From Nemertoderma westbladi (Eukaryota; Xenacoelomorpha; Nemertodermatida; Nemertodermatidae), in NCBI GenBank assembly GCA_032718475.1, contig JAUCBJ010007720.1, forward strand, positions 1-64,000: a stretch of 64,000 nucleotides of DNA, given 5' to 3'. Both the position numbers and the translations under genes were made by a program. This document shows, one piece after another, positions 10,925 to 23,470 of this stretch; position 1 is the first letter of the stretch, and every line of letters begins with the position of its first letter. A model generated the notes under the pieces. It had not been told where the DNA came from and searched no databases. It saw only the letters and a list, made by a program, of their open reading frames with translations.

Positions 10925-11920
10925 GATATGGGTGTTCGAAAGTTTCATGGTTTTGCTTGCTATGCCGGCCATTTAATAAATGCACAATATTCTGGAACAT
11001 TTTGTTTACCCATTTGGTAGCACGGGCAACAATGCAATACCGCTTTAATTATATACTATTACGTAGCTATTCATATATAAACAAATGTTCTATAATATGG
11101 TTTATTTATAAACAGAGTAAATGGCGGTAATGATGTCAGCCGTAATGCGTTAACGTCCTACAATGCAAGGTTATTATGTGAATAGAATAGCTATTTAAGA
11201 GGTGAAAGTAGGCTTGTCGAGCGTAGCGAGACAAATAAGAAAGCAAGACAAAAAATGTTACTTTTTGCCACCACATACGTCATTTTATTTGTTGTAAGTC
11301 TTCTCACTTTTATCTGGGCCTATTTCAGCATAAATATCGTCAATCGAAGCTTCTTCCATAGTGAAATACGGGCATTACTACACATTGGGTAACTATATTT
11401 TGACCAATTATGTCATATAAAAAGGATTGTATCATGAGGTTTTTTTTCTAGAACAAATATTCAGCCTTCTGACAGTAGTATGTTTTTACGTATTCCGTAT
11501 TTTTTCCAAAAAATTTTCTATAAAAAAAATGTGTTCTAGAACAAAAATATTTATCAAAATTGATAGCTAACACGTGTTCTATCATGGCCTACTATATATA
11601 CGGCCTAACATGTTGTCGATTTGGCCTTAAAAAAAGAGGCCAGTTTTTTTTACACTCTTTTGATATTTTGATATAGGGAGAGTTCTATAAATTTTCATTT
11701 GCTGCAATTTGGTCAATGGACGTAATTGAAGTTTCTTCGTTAAGCAAGATACTAAATTATATGGTAGCTAGTGTTTTAGGTAGGTTTAGCTAGTAATTTC
11801 GACACTGGTTCCGACATCCTACTTCCCTTTATAAATATTTTGTAGTAGCTAGTTCTTATTACTATTTGTATAGAAAATGTTCAAGAAGATGTTCTTTCAG
11901 GATCTTTATGAGATAAAATA
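10925..11920. other. Non-coding stretch with a dispersed repeat
   Basis: AT-rich. The 11.45-11.59 kb part is the inverse of the repeat in the spacer at 1.85-2.06 kb. Nothing else was recognised. Confidence 0.45.
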
Positions 11921-11924
11921 AGAG

Positions 11925-12874
11925 TACTGGGGAAGGAAACTGGAGACGTTGGGACTGAAACTCACTGACGCCCAATTCCGTGTTTCGGTTGCCACACGCC
12001 TCGGTTGCAAGGTAACCGATGGTCTGTCAAGTCGGAGAAGCCGCCCATGTGAAGAATACCAGGATTTCACTTTTCGGTCGACTTTTTATTGGTAATTTAT
12101 ATATGAAGATTTTTTATTTTTATAAATTTAACTTTATTAAGTGTTTTATAGCGTTTATTCTGTCTTATAACCTGTACAAATACTAATTCGTTTATTGTTT
12201 TGGTTAGATTCAGCCCTTCTGTAACCTTTGCTTTTGGTGAAAACCTGGTATTATTCACATGGGGGTAACTGCAAAGTGAAATATAACGGCAGAATGTCTG
12301 GTATTCTTCATATTGGCCGATAAGCGCCGGGAGGATGGCACGTCACTCTATGTTGAACGACATAGTGCGGCGAACCATGGCATCCTGTGGGGTTCCAGCC
12401 TTACTGGAGCCACAGGGGTTGTGCATAAACGATGGGAAGCGAGTCGACGGCGTCACCCTCGTCCCGTGGAGCCGCGGCCGCATGCTGACTTTGGATGTGA
12501 CCGTCGTTGACCCCCTCGCACCCAGTCATCTCGCTGCGAGTGCAGCGGCCGGCCGCCGTGTTGTCGAGGAGGCGGAGAACACGAAGATCGCGAAGTACGA
12601 GGAACCAGTCGACCGAGGCTACCTATTCTACCCGGTAGCCTTCGAGACCCTCGGTCGACCCCGCCCTGAGACGGCTGCATTCCTAAAGGAGGTGGGCAAC
12701 CGCCTCAAAGCAGTCACTCAGGAGCCGAGATCCCATCGGTTCCTCCCCCAACGCATCCTCATAACCATCCTGATCGGCAACACGGCCTCCATCCTCGGGA
12801 CCGGCGTGCAGTGGTCTCTACGATCTCCTCTCTGTTCCCCCAGCCCCGCACCCATCGCGGGCCAGACTGTTTGA
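11925..12874 (+). pseudogene. C-terminal fragment of a restriction-like-endonuclease (R2/NeSL-type) retrotransposon
   Basis: The upstream piece (11925-12045) reads LGLKLTDAQFRVSVATRLG. The downstream piece (from 12335, 179 codons) reads RHSMLNDIV near its start, then GKRVDG, LTLDVTVVD and K-x2-KYE. This order (RH-x-x-LND, a PD-like loop, D-V-T-V, K...KY) matches the PD-(D/E)XK endonuclease at the C-terminus of R2-group non-LTR elements, which nicks target DNA before reverse transcription. Here the usual Pro-Asp is Val-Asp, so the active site may be damaged. The zinc-binding CxCG...H...C segment expected between the two pieces is missing, displaced by a roughly 260-bp AT-rich insert. The block is clearly GC-richer than its surroundings. 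No RT domain is attached. The exact clade is inference. Confidence 0.5.
12047..12313. mobile_element. Small foldback (MITE-like) insert in the RLE fragment
   Basis: Inverted ends TGAAGAATACCAG (near 12049-12062) and its reverse complement (near 12297-12310) flank an AT-rich core that contains TTCACTTT/AAAGTGAAA in inverted order. The insert interrupts the homology of the endonuclease fragment. No coding capacity. No clear target-site duplication was found. Confidence 0.5.
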
Positions 12875-13004
12875 CTTTTAATGTTAGATATTATTAGTTG
12901 GCAGGCTTTGTGTTTGTTTGTGCTATTGCTATTTCTGTAGGTAATAATGTCAATTAAGTGTAATATATTTTACAAAGTATTTAGCGGAGTAAAAAATTAG
13001 TAAT

Positions 13005-13712
13005 TGACTTATAAATCTACGTAAGCCCACAACTATCAAGGACAAAACATTAATACAACTTGGACGCATTTAAATAAATTTCTTACAAAGCCATAGAAAG
13101 CATGCCATTTCAAAATTCATCAGGGCATTTTGCCCTGAGGGCATTTTGCGCTGAGGGCAGTTTGCCCTGTCATTTCAAAATTCAGGGGGCATTTTGCTCT
13201 GAGGGCATTTTGCCCGGAGGGCATTTTGCCCTGAGGGCAGTTTGCCTTGTCATTTCAAAATTCAGGGGGCATTTTGCTCTGAGGGCATTTTGCCCTGAGC
13301 GCATTTATTAGGAATATTACCGCTCTCATGTATATGACCATCCTTGCTGCCCATTACTAACTAACAGATTACCGTGGTATGGTAGTGGTTGGCCTATAAT
13401 GTCTGAAACTAATCAGGAGGATATAATTAGGTATTACTTCAGTAGTGGCTTTGATTATAAGGAAATAATGCCATACTGGTATTCTTCCTGGTCAAGGTAG
13501 CAGCAGTCTGACCAGTTGTCATATACATTAGGCCTATAAATGCCCCCAGGGCAAAATGCCCTCAGGGCAAAACACCCTCAGGGCAAAATGCCCTGATGAA
13601 TTTTGAAATGGCATGCTTTCTATGGCTTTGTATGAAATTTATTTAATTGCGTCCAAGTTTTATTAATGTTTTGTCCTTGACAGTTGTGGGCTTCCGTATA
13701 AATCTAACTTGA
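13005..13712. mobile_element. Long-TIR foldback element with CAGGGCATTTTGCC repeats
   Basis: About 150 bp at the left (AAGCCCACAACTATCAAGG ... AAAGCATGCCATTTCAAAAT ... CAGGGCATTTTGCCCTGAGG) recurs as its reverse complement at 13.55-13.71 kb. Most bases match, with a few substitutions. The inner edge of the left arm is a tandem array of GAGGGCATTTTGCCCT units (13110-13300), and the right arm has three units. The roughly 240-bp centre has no gene. Confidence 0.8.
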
Positions 13713-13796
13713 AGACAAAAAATCTGATAATTATTATAATATAATTCTTATTAAGATATTATATCTTACACATATTATCTCACGCATATTACATGT

Positions 13797-15455
13797 CGAA
13801 CGTCTACCGGTACTACTGTAAGAGACGGCTGGCTTCCCTCTGTCTGTTTACCTATTATATACTGTACATAGCGAACGTCTACCGGTACTACTGTAAGAGA
13901 CGGCTGGCTTCCCTCTTGTCTGTTTACCTATTATATACATAGGTACCGGTACTACTGTAAGAGACGGCTGGCTTCCCTCTGTCTATTTACCTATTATATA
14001 CATAGGTACCGGTACTACTGTAAGAGACGGCTGGCTTCCCTCTGTCTGTTTACCTATTATATACATAGGTACCGGTACTACTGTAAGAGACGGCTGGCTT
14101 CCCTCTGTCTGTTTACCTATTATATACATAGGTACCGGTACTACTGTAAGAGACGGCTGGCTTCCCTCTGTCTGTTTACCTATTATATACATAGGTACCG
14201 GTACTACTGTAAGAGATGGCTGGCTTCCCTCTGTCTGTTTACCTATTATATACATAGGTACCGGTACTACTGTAAGAGACGGCTGGCTTCCCTCTGTCTG
14301 TTAACCTATTATATACATAGCGAACGTCTACCGGTACTACTGTAAGAGACGGCTGGCTTCCCTCTGTCTGTTTACCTATTATATACATAGGTACCGGTAC
14401 TACTGTAAGAGACGGCTGGCTTCCCTCTGACTGTTTACCTATTATATACATAGGTACTGGTACTACTGTAAGAGACGGCTGGCTTCCCTCTGTCTGTTTA
14501 CCTATTATACACATAGCGAACGTCTACCGGTACTACTGTAAGAGACGGCTGGCTTCCCTCTGTCTGTTTACCTATTATATACATAGGTACCGGTACTACT
14601 GTAAGAGACGGCTGGCATCCCTCTGTCTGTTTACCTATTATATACATAGCGAACGTCTACCGGTACTACTGTAAGAGACGGCTGGCTTCCCTCTGTCTGT
14701 TTACCTATTATACACATAGCGAACGTCTACCGATACTACTGTAAGAGACGGCTGGCTTCCCTCTGTCTGTTTACCTATTATATACATAGGTACCGGTACT
14801 ACTGTAAGAGACGGCTGGCTTCCCCTGTCTGTTTACCTATTATACACATAGTGAACGTCTACCGGTACTACTGTAAGAGACGGCTGGCTTCCCTCTGTCT
14901 GTTTACCTATTATATACATAGGTACCGGTACTACTGTAAGAGACGGCTGGCTTCCCCTGTCTGTTTACCTATTATATACATAGGTACCGGTACTACTGTA
15001 AGAGACGGCTGGCTTCCCTCTGTCTGTTTACCTATTATATACATAGGTACCGGTACTACTGTAAGAGACGGTTGGCTTCCCTCTGTCTGTTTACCTATTA
15101 TACACATAGCGAACGTCTACCGGTACTACTGTAAGAGACGGCTGGCTTCCCTCTGTCTGTTTACCTATTATACACATAGCGAACGTCTACCGGTACTACT
15201 GTAAGAGACGGCTGGCTTCCCTCTGTCTGTTTACCTATTATACACATAGCGAACGTCTACCGGTACTACTGTAAGAGACGGCTGGCTTCCCTCTGTCTGT
15301 TTACCTATTATATACATAGGTACCGGTACTACTGTAAGAGACGGCTGGCTTCCCTCTGTCTGTTTACCTATTATACACATAGCGAACGTCTACCGGTACT
15401 ACTGTAAGAGACGGCTGGCTTCCCTCTGTCTGTTTACCTATTATACACATAGGAC
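13797..15455. repeat. 63/70-bp minisatellite, about 25 units
   Basis: The unit begins TACCGGTACTACTGTAAG, contains GAGACGGCTGGCTTCC and ends TATTATATACATAG. Two length classes alternate: 63 bp joined by GGTACCGG and 70 bp joined by CGAACGTCTACCGG. Identity between units is very high. The 63-bp class is a multiple of three, so it leaves long open frames on both strands that are not genes. Confidence 0.95.
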
Positions 15456-16409
15456 TGTTTACATGTTCTTCTGCGCCGTTCTCCTGATAATCAAAATCAC
15501 ATTTCCATCAAATTTTATTAATTATCCTTTCGAAAATGTTTCAGAATGTAACAAATAGACAGGCGTTATATTAAACATAGTGGTCAGTTAGCCTACATGT
15601 TGTTTTAATTTTTCAGGAGATGCCAATCCTCTGCTATGATTTATGCATTAACATTCCCGCCATTTGAATAACTTCAAACTACTGAAGGCTAATTTTTCCG
15701 CCTTATTAACATAACATGGTAAATTATTATATTTGGCTTATTACAAACCTTTGTATTTGTTGGCATGGCAGCATAATATCTACTGACGTTATGGCATTCT
15801 AAGCCAATCCATTCGAAACTAATAATCCACTACACTCACTATATTAATGTGGCCTTTAATGATCGGTTATGTTTATTTTTTGTTGAAAAGAAGTAACACT
15901 GTGGCTTATAGCTAAAACATTGTATTAAAATACGTTAATATAAAGTATACATTGCTCTAAACTTTTTACAACTTTTTAAAACCGCTGTGATTATTTGATT
16001 AGACCCCCTCAGTGCAGTAATAATTGAACGTCATTATGGAATTTTCAGGTTAGCTGATTTGTATTATATTTGAAACGGCAAATATTATTAATAATATATT
16101 AATGACCCCCATAGCAGCAGCAGGCCATTGAGTGGGCGACGGTTCCAGTTTGCAATTGTTTCACTTTCCGTTCTTCTGGTTCTTAATAATTTCTGCGGAT
16201 ATTTTATTGTGTCATTTATAATCTTTTTAAATATACAAATAAAATACTTACCGTCAGAACATTTAAATATAATTAAAAAAAATTTAGTAAAATTAATATT
16301 ATTATGGTACATATTCCCATGGTGATTTTTTAATTTTATGTTTAGAATGAAATTCCCCCTTATCAAAATGTTAGCATTTAAAATTGATATTTTTTGTATT
16401 TCTTTATAG
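15456..16409. other. Non-coding stretch (putative intron upstream of an exon)
   Basis: AT-rich single-copy-looking DNA. It ends in the pyrimidine-rich tract TTTTTTGTATTTCTTTATAG, a good splice acceptor for the next feature. Confidence 0.4.
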
Positions 16410-16529
16410 AACGCTTACGGCAGGTTAAATTACGAATAGTTCGAGATAATGTTTACGGATGGAGAAAAAAGCTGAAAGTTGATGGGAAAGATCTCGAACC
16501 ACTTCCTTCTGAAATATTGGCTCTAACAG
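16410..16529 (+). CDS. Candidate internal exon of an unknown host gene
   Basis: A pyrimidine tract and TTTATAG acceptor precede position 16410. The candidate donor AACAG|GTGACG follows at 16530. The 120-bp exon is open in one frame and encodes RLRQVKLRIVRDNVYGW, then RKKLKVDGKDLEPLPSEIL. The composition looks like a real folded or helical protein, unlike the AT-rich noise around it. Entry and exit phases agree (one leftover base at each end), so the exon is symmetric. I do not recognise the family. If real, the following intron holds the giant minisatellite. Neighbouring exons were not found in the window. Confidence 0.45.
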
Positions 16530-16709
16530 GTGACGATAGTTTATACGAGGTTATAATCTACCTCTTATTGTCTTTTTGTCTACTAAATATGTATTCCTTA
16601 ATTAAATAATTGTAGATTAATTGATGTGATAAAGCCATGGCTCTGTGACGGGACTGACGGAGTTGGCAGTATCAGCTCCCGACTGGTGTAGATTGTACGC
16701 GTTCGTCGA

Positions 16710-19700
16710 GCCATGGCTCTAATAATGTTATTGGAGATAAATCCATGTCTCTAATAATGTTATTGGAGATAAATCCATAAATATTATTGGAGATAAAGCC
16801 ATGACTCTAATAATGTTATTGGAGATAAATCCATGGCTCTAATAATGTTATTGGAGATAAATCCATAAATATTATTGGAGATAAATCCATGACTCTAATA
16901 ATGTTATTGGAGATAAATCCATGGCTCTAATAATGTTATTGGAGATAAATCCATGGCTCTAATAATGTTATTGGAGATAAAGCCATGTCTCTAATAATGT
17001 TATTGGAGATAAATCCATAAATATTATTGGAGATAAATCCATGACTCTAATAATGTTATTGGAGATAAATCCATGGCTCTAATAATGTTATTGGAGATAA
17101 ATCCATGGCTCTAATAATGTTATTGGAGATAAATCCATGGCTCTAATAATGTTATTGGAGATAAAGCCATGTCTCTAATAATGTTATTGGAGATAAATCC
17201 ATAAATATTATTGGAGATAAAGCCATGACTCTAATAATGTTATTGGAGATAAATCCATGGCTCTAATAATGTTATTGGAGATAAAGCCATGGCTCTAATA
17301 ATGTTATTGGAGATAAAGGCATGGCTCTAATAATGTTATTGGAGATAAATCCATAAATATTATTGGAGATAAATCCATGACTCTAATAATGTTATTGGAG
17401 ATAAATCCATGGCTCTAATAATGTTATTGGAGATAAATCCATGGCTCTAATAATGTTATTGGAGATAAAGCCATGTCTCTAATAATGTTATTGGAGATAA
17501 ATCCATAAATATTATTGGAGATAAAGCCATGACTCTAATAATGTTATTGGAGATAAATCCATGGCTCTAATAATGTTATTGGAGATAAAGCCATGGCTCT
17601 AATAATGTTATTGGAGATAAATCCATGTCTCTAATAATGTTATTGGAGATAAATCCATAAATATTATTGGAGATAAATCCATGACTCTAATAATGTTATT
17701 GGAGATAAATCCATGGCTCTAATAATGTTATTGGAGATAAATCCATGGCTCTACTAATGTTATTGGAGATAAAGCCATGTCTCTAATAATGTTATTGGAG
17801 ATAAATCCATAAATATTATTGGAGATAAAGCCATGACTCTAATAATGTTATTGGAGATAAATCCATGGCTCTAATAATGTTATTGGAGATAAAGCCATGG
17901 CTCTAATAATGTTATTGGAGATAAAGGCATGGCTCTAATAATGTTATTGGAGATAAATCCATAAATATTATTGGAGATAAAGCCATGACTCTAATAATGT
18001 TATTGGAGATAAATCCATGGCTCTAATAATGTTATTGGAGATAAATCCATGGCTCTAATAATGTTATTGGAGATAAAGCCATGTCTCTAATAATGTTATT
18101 GGAGATAAAGCCATGGCTCTAATAATGTTATTGGAGATAAATCCATAAATATTATTGGAGATAAAGCCATGACTCTAATAATGTTATTGGAGATAAATCC
18201 ATGGCTCTAATAATGTTATTGGAGATAAATCCATGGCTCTAATAATGTTATTGGAGATAAAGCCATGTCTCTAATAATGTTATTGGAGATAAATCCATAA
18301 ATATTATTGGAGATAAAGCCATGACTCTAATAATGTTATTGGAGATAAATCCATGGCTCTAATAATGTTATTGGAGATAAAGCCATGGCTCTAATAATGT
18401 TATTGGAGGTAAAGGCATGGCTCTAATAATGTTATTGGAGATAAATCCATGGCTCTAATAATGTTATTGGAGATAAAGCCATGTCTCTAATAATGTTATT
18501 GGAGATAATTCCATAAATATTATTGGAGATAAAGCCATGACTCTAATAATGTTATTGGAGATAAATCCATGGCTCTAATAATGTTATTGGAGATAAAGCC
18601 ATGGCTCTAATAATGTTATTGGAAATAAATCCATGGCTCTAATAATGTTATTGGAGATAAAGCCATGTCTCTAATAATGTTATTGGAGATAAAGCCATGG
18701 CTCTAATAATGTTATTGGAGATAAATCCATAAATATTATTGGAGATAAAGCCATGACTCTAATAATGTTATTGGAGATAAATCCATGGCTCTAATAATGT
18801 TATTGGAGATAAAGCCATGGCTCTAATAATGTTATTGGAGATAAATCCATAAATATTATTGGAGATAAATCCATGGCTCTAATAATGTTATTGGAGATAA
18901 ATCCATAAATATTATTGGAGATAAATCCATGGCTCTAATAATGTTATTGGAGATAAATCCATGGCTCTAATAATGTTATTGGAGATAAAGCCATGGCTCT
19001 AATAATGTTATTGGAGATAAATCCATGGCTCTAATAATGTTATTGGAAATAAATCCATGGCTCTAATAATGTTATTGGAGATAAATCCATGGCTCTAATT
19101 ATGTTATTGGAGATAAACCCATGGCTCTAATAATGTTATTGGAGATAAAGCCATGGCTCTAATAATGTTATTGGAAATAAATCCATGGCTCTAATAATGT
19201 TATTGGAGATAAAGCCATGTCTGTAATAATGTTATTGGAGATAAAGCCATGGCTCTAATAATGTTATTGGAGATAAATCCATAAATATTATTGGAGATAA
19301 AGCCATGACTCTAATAATGTTATTGGAGATAAATCCATGGCTCTAATAATGTTATTGGAGATAAAGCCATGGCTCTAATAATGTTATTGGAAATAAATCC
19401 ATGGCTCTAATAATGTTATTGGAGATAAAGCCATGGCTCTAATAATGTTATTGGAGATAAATCCATAAATATTATTGGAGATAAAGCCATGGCTCTAATA
19501 ATGTTATTGGAGATAAATCCATAAATATTATTGGAGATAAATCCATGGCTCTAATAATGTTATTGGAGATAAATCCATAAATATTATTGGAGATAAAGCC
19601 ATGGCTCTAATAATGTTATTGGAGATAAATCCATGGCTCTAATAATGTTATTGGAGATAAATCCATGGCTCTAATAATGTTATTGGAGATAAATCCATGG

Positions 19701-21972
19701 CTCTAATAATGTTATTGGAGATAAAGCCATGGCTCTAATAATGTTATTGGAAATAAATCCATGGCTCTAATAATGTTATTGGAGATAAATCCATAAATAT
19801 TATTGGAGATAAATCCATGGCTCTAATAATGTTATTGGAGATAAATCCATGGCTCTAATAATGTTATTGGAGATAAAGCCATGGCTCTAATAATGTTATT
19901 GGAAATAAATCCATGGCTCTAATAATGTTATTGGAGATAAAGCCATAAATGTTATTGGAGATAAAGCCATGGCTCTAATAATGTTATTGGAAATAAATCC
20001 ATAAATGTTATTGGAGATAAATCCATGGCTCTAATAATGTTATTGGAGATAAATCCATGGCTCTAATAATGTTATTGGAGATAAATCCATAAATGTTAAA
20101 TGTTATTGGAGATAAAGCCATGGCTCTAATAATGTTATTGGAAATAAATCCATAAATGTTATTGGAGATAAATCCATGGCTCTAATAATGTTATTGGAGA
20201 TAAATCCATAAATGTTATTGGAGATAAAGCCATGGCTCTAATAATGTTATTGGAGATAAATCCATGGCTCTAATAATGTTATTGGAGATAAATCCATAAA
20301 TGTTATTGGAGATAAAGCCATGGCTCTAATAATGTTATTGGAGATAAATCCATGGCTCTAATAATGTTATTGGAGATAAATCCATAAATGTTATTGGAGA
20401 TAAAGCCATGGCTCTAATAATGTTATTGGAAATAAATCCATAAATGTTATTGGAGATAAATCCATGGCTCTAATAATGTTATTGGAGATAAATCCATGGC
20501 TCTAATAATGTTATTGGAGATAAATCCATGGCTCTAATAATGTTATTGGAGATAAAGCCATGTCTCTAATAATGTTATTGGAGATAAATCCATAAATATT
20601 ATTGGAGATAAAGCCATGACTCTAATAATGTTATTGGAGATAAATCCATGGCTCTAATAATGTTATTGGAGATAAAGCCATGGCTCTAATAATGTTATTG
20701 GAGATAAATCCATAAATATTATTGGAGATAAATCCATGGCTCTAATAATGTTATTGGAGATAAAGCAATGGCTCTAATAATGTTATTGGAGATAAATCCA
20801 TAAATATTATTGGAGATAAATCCATGACTCTAATAATGTTATTGGAGATAAATCCATGGCTCTAATAATGTTATTGGAGATAAAGCCATGGCTCTAATAA
20901 TGTTATTGGAAATAAATCCATGGCTCTAATAATGTTATTGGAGATAAAGCCATGGCTCTAATAATGTTATTGGAGATAAATCCATAAATATTATTGGAGA
21001 TAAATCCATGGCTCTAATAATGTTATTGGAGATAAATCCATGGCTCTAATAATGTTATTGGAGATAAAGCCATGGCTCTAATAATGTTATTGGAGATAAA
21101 TCCATAAATATTATTGGAGAGAAAGCCATGTCTCTAATAATGTTATTGGAGATAAATCCATAAATATTATTGGAGATAAAGCGCCATGACTCTAATAATG
21201 TTATTGGAGATAAATCCATGGCTCTAATAATGTTATTGGAGATAAAGCCATGGCTCTAATAATGTTATTGGAAATAAATCCATGGCTCTAATAATGTTAT
21301 TGGAGATAAAGCCATGTCTCTAATAATGTTATTGGAGATAAATCCATAAATGTTATTGGAGATAAAGCCATGGCTCTAATAATGTTATTGGAGATAAATC
21401 CATAAATATTATTGGAGATAAAGCCATGTCTCTAATAATGTTATTGGAGATAAATCCATAAATATTATTGGAGATAAAGCCATGACTCTAATAATGTTAT
21501 TGGAGATAAATCCATGGCTCTAATAATGTTATTGGAAATAAATCCATAAATATTATTGGAGATAAAGCCATGTCTCTAATAATGTTATTGGAGATAAATC
21601 CATAAATATTATTGGAGATAAAGCCATGGCTCTAATAATGTTATTGGAGATAAATCCATGGCTCTAATAATGTTATTGGAGATAAATCCATGGCTCTAAT
21701 AATGTTATTGGAGATAAATCCATGGCTCTAATAATGTTATTGGAGATAAAGCCATGGCTCTAATAATGTTATTGGAGATAAAGCCATGGCTCTAATAATG
21801 TTATTGGAGATAAATCCATGGCTCTAATAATGTTATTGGAGATAAACCCATGGCTCTAATAATGTTATTGGAGATAAATCCATGGCTCTAATAATGTTAT
21901 TGGAGATAAAGCCATGGCTCTAATAATGTTATTGGAGATAAAGGCATGGCTCTAATAATGTTATTGGAGATA
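16710..21972. repeat. Giant minisatellite, 32-bp and 24-bp units (left part)
   Basis: The main unit is GGAGATAAATCCATGGCTCT followed by AATAATGTTATT (32 bp). A shorter 24-bp unit, GGAGATAAATCCATAAATATTATT, is interspersed. Point variants (GGCTCT, GTCTCT, GACTCT; ATCC or AGCC) occur in a recurring order, giving a higher-order repeat of several units that is clearest between 16.7 and 18.5 kb. Together with the right part there are roughly 200 units. It is very homogeneous, so recently expanded or actively homogenised. Confidence 0.97.
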
Positions 21973-23470
21973 CTACTACTACTACTACTACTATGATCGG
22001 CATGCTGCATTGCAGCTGCATTTTTAAGAATGCTGTGCCGGCTTGTCAACAAAATTGCACCGCCACAACTCCCTATCACCCATGCCATTTGCTAGATCAT
22101 CCGCATCTTTAAGGCCAGTGTCCTTTAAGATGCGTCTCAAGAAAGTCATGGGCTGTCCACCATGCTTATTCACTCCATGAGGCTGCCAAAGTACAAGATT
22201 ATGCACTGGCTGGTCCTCACGGCGAAAGCAATGTCCTGCAAAGCGGAGGCGATTTTGTTCTAGTGTCAAGCTTGGGGGAACCAATGAGACACCTCCAATG
22301 TTATATAGTGTCTGGTTGGAGATGTGTGCATTGTACTTGACACAATGAACCCGGCGTAGCATTCTTGTGAATGTGCCATCCAGAGATTTGGTGTCCTCAG
22401 CAGTTAGAGCCCAGCAAGGACTCCCGTAGAGGAATACTGGAACTACTGCTGCTCTAAATAATCGGACCTTAAGTTTCCGATTAATTCTTGGTGACTTCCA
22501 AATCCTGGAAAGCCTATTCAAGGCTGCCCATGCCTTTCCCTTACGTATTCGAAGGTCCTCACCTGACTTCCGGATCCAAGATCCCAGGTAACAGAAGTCG
22601 TCCACATGCTCAAGCATACCATCCTTTGAGCTTATGCTCATCCGATCAGAGACTTGCTGAGGACTTTCAAAGTTAACTGTCAGAATTTTGGTCTTTCTGG
22701 AGTTAATAAAAAGACCAACACTAGAAGCAGCATGTTCTAATGAGCTGAGGTGCCGTTGGGCTCCCTCTAGTGATTCAGAGAGTACTCCTAAGTCATCAGC
22801 AAAGTCTAGATCAGTTAGGTACTTGGCAGGATTTCCTCGACTTCTGGAGCCACTAGATGGAGTTATCATCACCCCATCATCATTATAATGATCTAAGGAC
22901 ATGCGTAGAACATAGTCAACCACAATAATGAACAAGAATGGTGCAAGTGTGTCTCCTTGGAGGACGCCCCATAACACTTCAAATGGTTCTGTGTCACCGT
23001 CAACAGTAGACACAAATGTTGTCGAACCATCGTATACTGATCTGATTGCTGCAATAATTTCATCAGGAATCCCATATTATGAAAGTATGCTGAACATACG
23101 TGAGCGAGAGACTGAATCAAAGGCCTTGAAGAAGTCAACAAAGATAACAGCCAGATGCCTGTCTTTCTTTTTTGATAACTCTTCAATTATCCTTCTAAGT
23201 GCCAAAATGGGTTCCATGGTCCCACGACCTTTACGGAACCCATTCTGATTTCCACGGAGCAGTCTCTCCTTGGGATCCCTGATGCGATTTAATAGAATCC
23301 TATTGTATAGCTTTGCAGCAATCGAGATCAATGAGATTCCCCGAAAAGAACCATAGAGTGTTAGGTTGCCCTTCTTGGGAACTGGCACCAACTTATTTGT
23401 TTTCATTTCTTGTGGGACTCTTGTTGTTCGGTACATGTCTACTATGATGGGTTAGATCCCATTGGAGATA
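21963..23470 (-). mobile_element. Family A retrotransposon inserted in the minisatellite, 10-bp TSD
   Basis: The element body is 21973-23460, bounded by ATTGGAGATA at 21963-21972 and 23461-23470. That 10-mer also belongs to the host repeat, so the duplication is consistent but not independent proof. The 3' end is on the left: a tail read as (CTA)n on the plus strand follows the conserved GCAGCTGCATTTTTAAG end. The copy is 5'-truncated within the RT at the YRTTRVPQEMK region. The insertion postdates expansion of the array. Confidence 0.9.
22024..23436 (-). CDS. Family A reverse transcriptase, near-complete RT domain with frameshift
   Basis: Two minus frames (23436-23077 and 23013-22024) together cover the RT from VPQEMKTNKLVPVPKKGN through GFRKGRGTMEP, IFVDFFKAFDSV, WGVLQGDTLAPF, LDFADDLGVL and YLGSWIRK to the C-terminal RFAGHCFRREDQP block and the final HS-stop. 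A single lesion near 23.05-23.08 kb (ISLSYYG region) separates the frames. The catalytic FADD is intact. No endonuclease is present because of 5' truncation. Confidence 0.85.

Noticed and set aside
12313-12680. Additional GC-rich frames overlapping the RLE fragment
   Set aside because: They are shadows in other frames of the same GC-rich block; only the frame from 12335 carries family-like motifs.
13797-15455. Regular direct repeats resembling a CRISPR array, and long 21-residue-periodic reading frames
   Set aside because: Units are contiguous without unique spacers, and the genome is animal. The frames exist only because 63 bp is a multiple of three.
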